Assembly: GCA_910574455.1 (NCBI GenBank)
Contig: CAJSYZ010000011.1
Location: 3,828,941 to 3,892,940, forward strand
DNA: 64,000 nucleotides
Origin: Trichaptum fuscoviolaceum
Lineage: Eukaryota; Basidiomycota; Agaricomycetes; Hymenochaetales; Trichaptaceae
Reading direction: 5' to 3'
The translations under genes were made by a program, and so were the position numbers. The first letter of the stretch is position 1; every line of letters starts with the position of its first letter. A model generated the notes under the pieces. It worked only from the letters and a program-made list of their open reading frames with translations, was not told where the DNA came from and ran no database searches. Below are positions 54,733-64,000 of the stretch, one piece after another.

Positions 54733-57481
54733 CTAGAATGGCGTGGGCCTATGTTGTACCAATGCATTGTTAGTCTTACTACCCGCTTCCACGATTGCTT
54801 GAGCTACTTGTAAGACAGTTGCTTCCTTCCACTTCAGGACAGCTATTTGATCTTCTGTATAAGGAGTGTTCGCGGTACCATAGTTGAAAGCCGTCCTGTC
54901 AAACAAAAGTCGTGCCTGTGTCAACCATGTCCTCGCTAAAATGTCGATATTAGTCAAATCATTCGTAGGCCCCGCCGGCTCGCCCTTCTTATCACTTTTC
55001 CCAAGGAAGGCTTTCGTTCTGTGGAGTTCGCGCAGGAAGGGATCGGTCAAGGTCTGCAGTTGTAGGATAGCCTTCCACATCACTACATAACGATTATACG
55101 TCGAATGGAGTCCTTTGCGAGTCGTCGACACTTCTGTCCACTTAAGAGTATATCGAAAGATATCTTCATTCGAAAATGTTGCCGGTAGAAATTCGCGCCT
55201 TGATGTCAACATATCCCGTATTTCGTGGAACATCACCAGTCGACGGGCATTACGAAATGCAGTCTCTGTCGATCCTCGCTTCAAGTGTTGCAGTTCCGCG
55301 TTCTGATCTGGAAATGTCGTTTCAAGGAAGGCGATAACATCGTTTGGTAAAGTCGTGAGATGCATCTAGTGTATATGGTTCAGTAAACGAATTGATCGCC
55401 AAAGAGTGGCTAGCAACGTACTCCGACAGATTCATTGAGTTCAGGAATGCGGTATACGCAAATGATATATACGGGCGCGCGTGTGGAAAGATTATAACGA
55501 GTGTTCAGAGAGCGAGTGGTCCCATTTGCTAAAGCTGCTATTAACATAAATGACGTGGTGAATGCTCCTTCTAAGGTGCATAAGTCCTGATATCCTGCCT
55601 CCGGACTTGTGTCTGGTCCGTATGATCCGTCCTCATACAAATGACGTGTTGTAGCAACCATAAAATGGCTGTAAGGGACGCACGTCGCCAGCTTGACACG
55701 GATTGCATGGCTCTCTGGTAGCCGACTCAGGAGCCAAGACAGGTCCATCTGTGTATGGAGTTCCACCCAATTAAGGGTATCACTACTCTTCACTACACGA
55801 GGATGAAAGGACAGTACAGGTGTATCGTCCACGGCCTGTTTAATAGAAAGAAAGACGCCAATCGAGTTGTCATCGCCCAATCCGCGCTCGTCAGGTTGCA
55901 TAATTATTTGATGCGTAGTAACCTCGCTCGCCCGCAGCTGGGGCACTCCTCTGTCACGGCTAACTTCTCCTTGCTCTGGTATAGCGACGCTTCCCCTCTG
56001 CATGGCCGGAAGAAGTGTTGCTGTTGCGTTACTGAGTGGCCGGTTCAGTTGAACAGGCGTCTGACGTGGGATTTGCACCTGTAGTGACGGAGGAGGCGCT
56101 TCCGTTGCATTACTAACTGCCAGAGCATGCTGCACTGGCAGGTGACTGAGAGCTTGCTGAGCAGCAGGGACCTGTAGGAAAAGTTCACAATAAGCTCCTT
56201 GTAAAGGCCTGCATTCATAGCTAATTTCATTTACCGTCTCCCTTTCCCGATCATTCATTCCTGTGGGCCTTGGACGTACAAATCTTCGGAAGACTGGTCG
56301 TCTAGTCCCCACTCGGCACACTGGTTGCGTTTGTGGCCCCGGAGTCCCTTCTTCCGCCACCATCCGCTCTGTCTCCGGGTTTGGCTGCGTTTGCGGCATG
56401 AGAGGCGTCGCCGCAGCTTCGATTCCGTCTGTCGTTGCAGGCTGTCCATCCATGATGGAATTTTGGGCCTCTTGGAAACGACTTTCAATAGTCTGTCTCA
56501 AGTCGGAGTATTCTACATTCAATGCATTCGAATGCTGCGTGCTCGAATCCTGGACGTTTTCGTTCGATGATCCAATCGAGTCATGGCCCCCCCTGCTACT
56601 GTTATTTCCTGCGCGGGTATCAATGCCAGATTTTCAACCTGCGTCACGCCAATCTCGCCGGTGTTCAATTGTTCCACATGCGAGTCTCCTTGTTCGGCAT
56701 TATTGTTGTTCAAGCCCGTCAATCTCATTTCACCCCCCTCTAAATCATGCATTCAGAACATCAGACAGGGAATGAAGGCCTTGTAACTCACCCAGAGTGA
56801 TTAATCCCGTTTCCAATGCTCTAAGCAGAATGTCAAGTTCCGTTGGCATCTCCCCCAAAGCTGTCGCATTGACAATTGTTTGGTGCATATCAGAATCTGT
56901 ACCTACGAGTCAGATCATTGTTCTCTATCTGAATTGGATACCTGTGTAACTGAACTCACCATTGCAGTTGAATACTGTAGGTTCTAGTAGCTCTGCCAAT
57001 GTTCGTTCGTTTGCTTGTTGTCCTTTACGGGTTATCAGCATCGAGACCTAGACTGCAATGTTTCTACTCACCGGCTTCTGTCTCGCTAATAAGATTTGCT
57101 CCCATTGGATCCGCATCTCCAATGTGTACATTCTCCGTGCCACCACTTAATTCGCCGCCTTGTACATTGGTCTGTATGTCTTCCGAGATCTGCAGTTCTG
57201 TCCGACAAATTTAGCCAGCACATTCAATGCGGACATCGGACTTTCGTACCTGTACCAACATCGTCACCATTGCACCTGGCCCCTGACTCGGTCAATGAGT
57301 CGCGCACTGGAGGCGTCGACGACTGCATATCCACTATTGAACTGCCTGCTTCATCTCTCACATTTGGACCATCGGACATATTGAGAATTCCACCGTCGCC
57401 TCTTGCTTTCTTTCCGCCTCTACCTTTGCCTTTTCCTTTCCCTTTGAACCTTGTCTTGTAGACGCCCAACGGTCTTGCCAT
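54733..57481 (-). CDS. Large unrecognised protein with basic Gly/Lys-rich N-terminus
   Basis: The start at 57481 gives MARPLGVYKTRFKGKGKGKG, then many small exons (for example splicing from about 57252 to 57200). Larger exons at 56522-55410 and 55365-54733 are joined by an intron (GTACGT ... ACACTAG). The middle is P/T-rich; the C-terminal half is helical and folded-looking (MDLSWLLSRLPESHAIRVKL, IFRYTLKWTEVSTTRKGLHS). I recognise no domain. It ends facing the integrase gene, so both may belong to one mobile unit. Exon boundaries are approximate. Confidence 0.5.
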
Positions 57482-59040
57482 TGCAACAGGACCGGAGTCA
57501 AATTTTGTGGGTATCGGCGATTCAGTAACAGATGATTAATCAGCCGAGACCCTGGGCACCCCGGGTCTCAGTTCTCTTAACATCCGCTTCCTGTCTTTCA
57601 GACGCAGACGAATTCTTTGTTAATAAAGTCATTTTAATGATGATCAATTTGCTAACCTAATTGAATTCGTCTGTTTCAACGAGGGTTATCCCCTTCTTTG
57701 ATGCACAGCTTTCCAATCCGACTGTTTTTCGTAAAGCATCCTTCTCCGTCTAACGTCACGATCAGGCCAGTCGTATAACCGATTCTGGACCACCCCAAAG
57801 GATCCACGCTATCGAGTCAGCAATGCTCTTGTGAAAGATCAATTTTTAAGAAGCAACGCGATAATGCGATGCATACTTACATCCAAGAAGCTCTATCCGT
57901 AATCCCAGAGTGCATCCGCAGCTTATGGCTAGTTATTTTCGGCGTTTGATGCATTACCTTGATGCATTCTAGAATGATCTTTTGTTTCTCCGCGGCTCTG
58001 CACATTCGTGAGTTCAATAAGTGCTGTATTCGTGCATTAGGATTCATTTCCAGACTAAGGATGCATCAGGTATTAGCACTGAAGTAATCTTCATCAACTT
58101 ACCGACCAACTGCAATATTGCCCTCTTTTTCAGGCTAGCCCGATCGACTCGGATCTCTTCTGGTCATGGCCTCGTTCATCTGCGTCGTTCGTACTGCGCT
58201 ATCGGATTATCCGCACGTCAGTTTAGTCTGTATTGTATCCTTGTGTCTAAATTTACTGGTCTTCGCACTGGTCACCCCTCGGCGTCAAAAGAAGTCCTTC
58301 TATCCGCATGCCTCAAGTCCGAAGTCCATCTGTTTAACTTTGTTTCTGCATGTCTTTGTGTTTGTTCTTCTTTCACAGCCGTCCCAACACCTCGTTTTCA
58401 GTCACGGACTTCTTCGCTGCCGTCCCGTGTCCTTGCATTCCGATCATCACAGCATCTTCGAGTCAGTTTGTACATTGAAGAGAAGCACTTGCAAAGTTTC
58501 GTATCAAACACGCGCATTGCATCTATTAAGAAGGGCCGGACTTCGGACCCATGAATGCAGTTATATTTAGACTTGTGTCACCGCTCAACCCACTCTCCGT
58601 CATCCTCTTGCTTGACACCTACGCCAATGCATTTGTTAGTCTCTATCTAGTCTTCCTGAACGTTGCATACACTCACTGAGTCTTTCGTACCTTGTATGGA
58701 CACAGGAAGGCGAGCATACGGCCGGCTGATGGTCCAGGGTCTTTGATGGAAGAAGCACCCTCTTGAAGCAGTTCGCCGTCGTTCTGATTAGACTGATATA
58801 AGGTTTAATGAACTCCAATGACTCTACTCATCTTCCCATGCTCTTGAATAGGTATAGCTGTATAATCGGTATAGCTATGCACCGTGCGCAGTTGTTCTTT
58901 CGTTGAAGGTCCTTGAGCACTATAAAATCTTCGTCAGTCTAACATACATATTCTATCATCGCACTCATCTGCTCCTGTTCCACATACTCTGCCCCTTGCA
59001 TCTCTCTTCTTGCGCCGCTGACAAAAAAAAACCCCTCGCC
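57482..59040. other. Unassigned region with an 11-bp inverted repeat
   Basis: No gene is supported, though scattered exon-like pieces occur around 58150-58550. CAGACGAATTC at 57605-57615 and GAATTCGTCTG at 57663-57673 form an inverted repeat with a 47-bp loop, just upstream of the minus-strand gene start. The last 100 bp are likely the promoter of the small plus-strand gene. Confidence 0.4.
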
Positions 59041-59400
59041 ATGGCCCACCTCACCGCTCTCGACCTTTCCAACTACTCTACGGCCGATCTGTCGATTGAC
59101 GTCAAGTTCTTCAACGGCATCCTCGCAGACAACTCCAGGCAGCGTGCGCGCCTTGGTAAGTTGGTTTGCGACATAGCGATGACGCTTCGGAATGAGATGG
59201 ACATTAGCATCTGGAAGATGCAAGTGTAGTAAGTCCATATACTGACGTGTCTTCCATGATTATATGCTTACCGCCATGTTAGTCGAGAGGTTCACAGTAG
59301 TGATAGGCACGCGACTGTTCGTGCGTTCGACCATCGGGGTCGGAGGATGGGAACCTTTCATGTGTATGATAAATACTCATGGGTAAGCCATTTCCTCCAC
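59041..59400 (+). CDS. Small unrecognised gene or fragment
   Basis: ATG 59041 (after ACCCCTCGCC, a fair start context) opens MAHLTALDLSNYSTADLSID and a helical segment. A GT-AG intron (GTAAGT at about 59156 to TTAG at 59209) and a second one near 59230-59280 seem to follow. The remainder is short and the end is unclear. I do not recognise it. Confidence 0.3.
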
Positions 59401-59544
59401 TTCAGATAATCAAAGAATACTCATCTCGACTGTACAGACGGCTTCCATGGAAGCCACTACGTGGGTTGCGCATGGGCAGTACCAGCGCACATACCCATTG
59501 CGTAGCGTCCGGACCTTCTGGTGGGGCGTCGACATTGCTTGATG

Positions 59545-59582
59545 TCTTCTTCTTCTTCTTCTTCTTCTTCTTCTTCTTCTTT
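59545..59582. repeat. TTC trinucleotide microsatellite
   Basis: About twelve TTC units in a row. No gene was assigned around it. Confidence 0.9.
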
Positions 59583-59813
59583 GTCTAGCGAACCCTTTGA
59601 TATTAAATGTATAATAGAGCAATCAAGCGTTCCTTCTGCGATTCCTTCTTCTTCTTTCGTATCTTTGTCATGCGCTGTATCTGTATCATTCTGTAAGCTT
59701 ACGTTCTTGTAATATAATGAAGTTTTCCATGAAATATGTCTACGGCAACGAGTATCAGTACATTGGTGATCGCCGGATATATTATATCTAATCATCTTAC
59801 ATATATCTGTGGG

Positions 59814-61292
59814 TGTTACGACACAGAGTGGTTCTATGCGTTCTCAGGACCTCGGACAACGTAAATCGGACGATCAGCGGCTATGCAAAGCGGTCCCACA
59901 CTCTGGGAAGCACTTGACAAGTCAATTAAGCTATTCTACACATCAGAAGCACAAATATAACGTCACCTGGGAAGCACTTGACAAGAGGCCAAAAGTGGAG
60001 TGCTTCTCAGGCGGACGGGCGCTTTTGGCAAGCGCAGGAGGAACTATACAGTTCCTCCAAGCCACCGTCCGTACGGACCCGTGGTCCGATCCGAATTTGA
60101 AATACAAATAGAAAGATGCATAAGCATCGCTGGCGCGCCGGGTTTGAACCCAAGCGCACAGCAAAGTGTCCGTTAGTGAATAGAATCAAAAGAAACAGCA
60201 ATCCCCGTGTGCAGACCGATGCAAAGGTGTACGCGCCGTACGGGCTTCGTACCGAGCGCGTACCGCTGACCGTACGAGACCGTACGAGTGTCTCGTACGA
60301 TGTCAGGAATCGAAAGTAAATAAAAACATCAGTAACTCATAAGTAAACGGAAAATAAAAGAAAACAATAAGTAAATCCGTGGCGATTCCTGACATTACCC
60401 CCCTCCAAGGACGCTGCTAAACAGCGTGCGTGTTCGTACCGATCCGTACGGTCACCGTACCGCCAATGGGTATTTGCGATGGAAAGCACGAATTCGAGCT
60501 TGTGCGTGTTCCATATTAGCCGCGTCGAGCCAGGTATCTTCGTCCGACTGGTAACCCTTCCATCAAACCAAATACTGAAGTTTCTGCGTACGGCCCGTAC
60601 GACGCGAGTTCAGTATCTCCTGAACTTCGTACTCAATGTCCCCATTGATTGGTACGGGCTCGGGAGGGGTCTGTACGCGTCCGGGGATCGTGTCCGACTG
60701 GTACTTGGTCAGGAGCGAGACATGGAAGACTGGGTGCACCTTCATCGAAGCTGGAAGTTTCAGCTCATAGTTTAGTGGACTTAGCTTTCGTACGACCTCG
60801 TACGGACCCAGTCGACGATGATTGAGCTTCCTGGCACCTGGCAAGGCTATATTTCGAGCCTCGAGCCAGACACGATCACCTGGTTCGATGTCCGGTACGT
60901 CCGTACGGTGCTGGTCGTAGTAGCGCTTCATACGGTCCGCAGCAACTTCCAACGCGGCCTGGGCATCGTCCTGAGCCTTCTTCAGCATGTCTAGACGGTC
61001 ATCAGCTGCTGGTACGGTCGAAAGACCCGTACTCGGTACGATGGCGAACCCGGGCTCGTACCCGTACAACAGCGCGAACGGCGAGGTCCGAGTGGCTGAA
61101 TGCGCACGAGTGTTGTGCGCAAACTCGGCCATAGGCAGCAGCCGAGCCCAGTTCTCCTGCCGAACATCTGTGAAGGCTCGAAGATACTGTTCGAGCTCCT
61201 GATTTACTCGTTCGGTCTGACCGTCAGTCTGAGGGTGGAAAGAAGTCGAAGTAGCACCTTTAATACCAAGACGCTTGAAGAACTCCTTCATG
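59814..61292 (-). mobile_element. Element C: 5'-truncated Ty3/gypsy relative of element B
   Basis: A single LTR (59814-60394, TGTTACG ... CCTGACA on the plus strand) is followed by the same polypurine tract as element B and the 3' part of pol on the minus strand. That part has integrase HPQTDGQTERVNQE, the C-terminal region and a chromodomain broken by TGA (60563-60565) within YLV*WKGY. The 5' LTR, gag and most of pol are absent; homology stops at about 61291. Its LTR shares the RNA-start region with element B (AGGCCAAAAGTGGAGTGC here, AGGTCAAAAGTGGGGTGC in B). Confidence 0.85.
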
Positions 61293-62258
61293 ACGTCTAA
61301 ATTCAAGAAGTTCGTAAATCCTATGAATATGCACGGCGGGATAGTTCAATCGACTTACGTCTAAACCAGCTTGTATAAAGCAGCCAGCTAAACCATCATA
61401 CCCACGAAGAGCATCTACATCACCATCCCAAGCTTTGATCAAATCCAGCACAATATGTAGTTCGATATCCACTGAACGTAGGAACTCGTCGTCGTAGCCA
61501 ACACCTTGCTCCCCATCGAGAGATAACCAAAGGAGGACAGGAGATACTGGTAAAGGTGCAGATGCACTTTTGATGATATGCAGCATGGTAAGGAAGCCAA
61601 TGGCCTTGTGCTGAGCGGTCCGTAGAGGAGATATGGTATCAATGCCTGAGCATTTCGGCACCCAGTATGTGCCTATCATGCTTCCTAATTCAGGAATAGA
61701 GGTAAGATGCTCTAAGGCTGCTATGATACTGGACCGCTCGGGCCCCACGAACACGCCAGCACCTCTGAGAACAATGAGCAAAGGCGAATGGACAAACGAT
61801 GGAAAAAAGAAAGCTCACATATGGAAGTCCGCACCCTTTACAAGATAGCGAACGTCGAGGTAGCCAGGTGGTCTATGCGAGCAGATTGGGTGCAATGGAT
61901 CTTCCAGATTGAGTTCGTATTCGTGATTGAATTCGTTTGCTGATTTTCCTTCGAAGTATGAAATGACATAGTTGGCGAGGTACTCGCCCATAGGCTTGAT
62001 CAAATCGGACGTGCAATTAAAAGACAGCACGGACTCCGGCACTCCTGCGCCACGTCTCACGTCCCGAACAAGCGAGCGCATGTCCGAGACGTCGAACGCT
62101 ATAGTATCATCGATGCTTGGAAGTCGCGGGAGCCTGAATGCTTCCTTTGGCTGTTGACGTAGACAGGTCAGTTTGTGTTAGTCAATGAGCATTTATGGCT
62201 TACGCACCGACAGACCCCTAGGCATTCTGGTTGGAGTACGCACGGCTGAAACAGATAT

Positions 62259-62295
<37 letters not shown>

Positions 62296-62296
62296 A

Positions 62297-62327
<31 letters not shown>

Positions 62328-64000
62328 GGCAGGGGCAGGGGCAGGTGCAGGTGCAGGTGTGTTTACTGGTGCACCAATCGGCGGCGCCAACGCAGATCCA
62401 GCCTAGCAAGTATGTAACAAAGTGAGTATAGTTATAGATCAGATCAACTACCTTGGTGCTCACTGTAGTCCCTTGGTTAGCCGTCCGCCTCCGGATGCGC
62501 GGAGGTGGCTGCATTTCTAACGAACGGGTGTCTGACTCAGCTCTTGGTCTTGTGAGATCGGACGATGAAGTAGAAGGCTGCTGAGTCGGTGTTGTCTATA
62601 ATGCAAGGAATGACTAAGGTGCATACAAGCCATTATTTTTCACTTACTGGCCGCCTGATTTGTCTGTCCCGGCCAGCGTTGATCAAACTATGAAAGTCAA
62701 GTGCACTCGTCGTAGAAGAGCTAGCTGAAGGTTCGTTCTGGGGTTATGTAAGTAGTGGGTCACTGCTTATCTGCGGAAATGGACAAATAGTCATTACTTA
62801 CTGGCCTTGGCGCATTCAAATGCGATGTATCAGCAGTGCGCGGAGGCTCCGCAGCCTATGCCACAAAATTAACCTTCTACGTCTGGAGAAAACGAAAAGA
62901 ATAGAGCTTACGCGTCTTGGCGGTGTAGCCCATCCATCATCATGAATGATATCGAAGTTGTCATCCATACCTGGTAACTCGTCGTAGGAATAGAGAGGAG
63001 ACCCCTCCTCTGGACAGTCACCCATGCAATCACCGTTGTACTCAAGATTATCGAACAAGGAGAATTCTGGTGGCATTTGTTCCTTGATGGCGCGTCCCAC
63101 GTGAAATGCATAGCAGGCATGAGGCAGATATGCGCGAATGCGTTGTGCTTTATCTGCATCGTCAATGAAGCGCTGGACAGGAGCTCGCAGGTGCGTTTTT
63201 GCCGGACCTTCACGAATGAATGTTAGTGATATGTATGCAAGATGAAGAAGGCAACTCACATATCATGAATATCTGATGGTTAGCAAAACTCGGAGTCTCG
63301 GGATCGGCAGGCGCGGTAAGGTAGTTCGCCATAGTACGTGGGCCCTTCGTCGTAAAGGATGTGATAGTGAATTCACCGGTAGGGATTGGCCTCGTAACCC
63401 ACTTGAAGATACCATCATTGGCTGGGCATTGGTTCCTATGCATAACATGGTATGCGAGGGACATCGCATTCGTTCCATCATAGTTTGCAGGAAGGTCAAG
63501 GTCCCAGCCCTTGGTGCGAGCGGCTTCGACAAACTTGTCGGAAAGGAAAGTGAAAAACACCTTTCGTGACGCCGTAAACTCGGATTTACGAAACGTAAAA
63601 GACAAGCCATTATTATACAGAAGGTTTTGAAAGACCCCTTCCGCCAATGACGAAAGCTTTAGATCTGGTACGAGCTCGGCTCGGCCATTACTAAAGTCTT
63701 TACTAAGCTAACAGGATGTCAGTGAGTGAACAATATCACTAAGATTCTTGAGGTCGAACTCACATTGAAGGGTACTACCAAAGCTAGTACAGAATCGGTG
63801 TCAGGTAGCCGCTCTGTGGGCGGTGGAGCAGCCTGTCTGGAACCTCCTGCTCGATTGCGATTCGGGGGGATAGACATTTGGGTGGAGCGTGTCCGCAACG
63901 AATTAGAACTTGCAGCCCTAGCATGCATACGCTCTGCGCTCTCCATGCGCTCACGATTTACATTGCTTGCATCTCTAGGAATCATCCCCGCAAATGCGGC
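61293..64000 (-). pseudogene. Large unrecognised gene with possible HECT-like C-terminal region, truncated by element C
   Basis: The gene enters from the right edge and reads through several exons. The first visible one starts at about 63985; next is 63720-63260, with NYDGTNAMSLAYHVMHRN. A linker includes a PA-repeat (62360-62260). Later exons at 62150-61815 and 61780-61385 contain PMGEYLANYVISYFEG and PLPVSPVLLWLSLDGEQG then DDEFLRSVDIELHIVLDLIK. The latter resembles the N-lobe of HECT ubiquitin ligases, but I did not find a catalytic cysteine, which would lie downstream in the missing part. The exon ends at a GTAAGT donor (about 61355), and the next acceptor coincides with the element C junction, so the gene looks truncated. 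Confidence 0.45.
62260..62359. repeat. GGAGCA hexanucleotide repeat, encodes Pro-Ala
   Basis: About sixteen units of GGAGCA with GGGGCA, GGTGCA and AAGAGC variants at the right end. On the minus strand it reads as alternating P and A within the large gene, as a probable flexible linker. Confidence 0.9.

Noticed and set aside
60135..60160. B-box-like GGTTTGAACCC
   Set aside because: It lies inside the LTR of element C and no A box precedes it at the right distance.
62185..62406. Plus-strand Ala/Gly repeat protein
   Set aside because: It is the reverse of the hexanucleotide repeat; the minus strand has flanking coding exons.

Overview
The window looks like a repeat-rich, accessory chromosome region of a mushroom-type basidiomycete (Agaricomycetes). 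The evidence is the very short spliceosomal introns (about 50-70 bp), a KDZ transposase with a CxC2 cysteine cluster, chromodomain Ty3/gypsy retrotransposons, and several families typical of these fungi. All calls were made by reading the sequence; no database search was run.

Layout. 0-5.4 kb: the 3' part of an F-box/LRR-like gene and two poorly understood, possibly decayed loci. 5.4-6.0 kb: a tRNA-derived SINE (minus strand) and AT-rich palindromic repeats. 6.1-27.4 kb: one KDZ transposase gene (minus strand) split by two complete LTR retrotransposons. Element A (6302-17349, plus, 535-bp LTRs, TSD CTCTA) and element B (17787-24491, minus, 817-bp LTRs, TSD GCATG) both entered coding sequence. 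Both have chromodomain integrases, a candidate -1 frameshift site at the gag stop, and an 11-nt primer-binding site complementary to the predicted 5' end of their own RNA (Tf1-type self-priming). Element A also carries extra ORFs before gag and after pol.

28.3-36.4 kb: an apparently intact Spt5-like NGN/KOW gene, a small protein ending in a SUMO-interaction-like motif, and an acidic repeat protein with AT-hook-like ends. 36.4-38.3 kb: no gene, but two kinds of tandem duplication. 38.3-39.2 kb: a small helical-bundle protein resembling the N-terminal domains of fungal NLR/MLKL-like proteins. 39.6-43.9 kb: a gene graveyard with a decayed CSE1 (exportin-2) copy and a 3'-truncated proteasome beta5 gene, with a second SINE copy exactly at the truncation point.

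44.4-51.4 kb: a multi-pass membrane protein and a complete multi-exon DHA2-type MFS transporter. 51.7-64 kb: a second mobile-element-like block. It holds an intact five-exon DDE (rve) integrase preceded by a cluster of ATCATG motifs, a large unrecognised minus-strand gene, a 5'-truncated relative of element B (59814-61292), and a minus-strand gene with a possible HECT-like end that is cut where this fragment begins and runs off the right edge.
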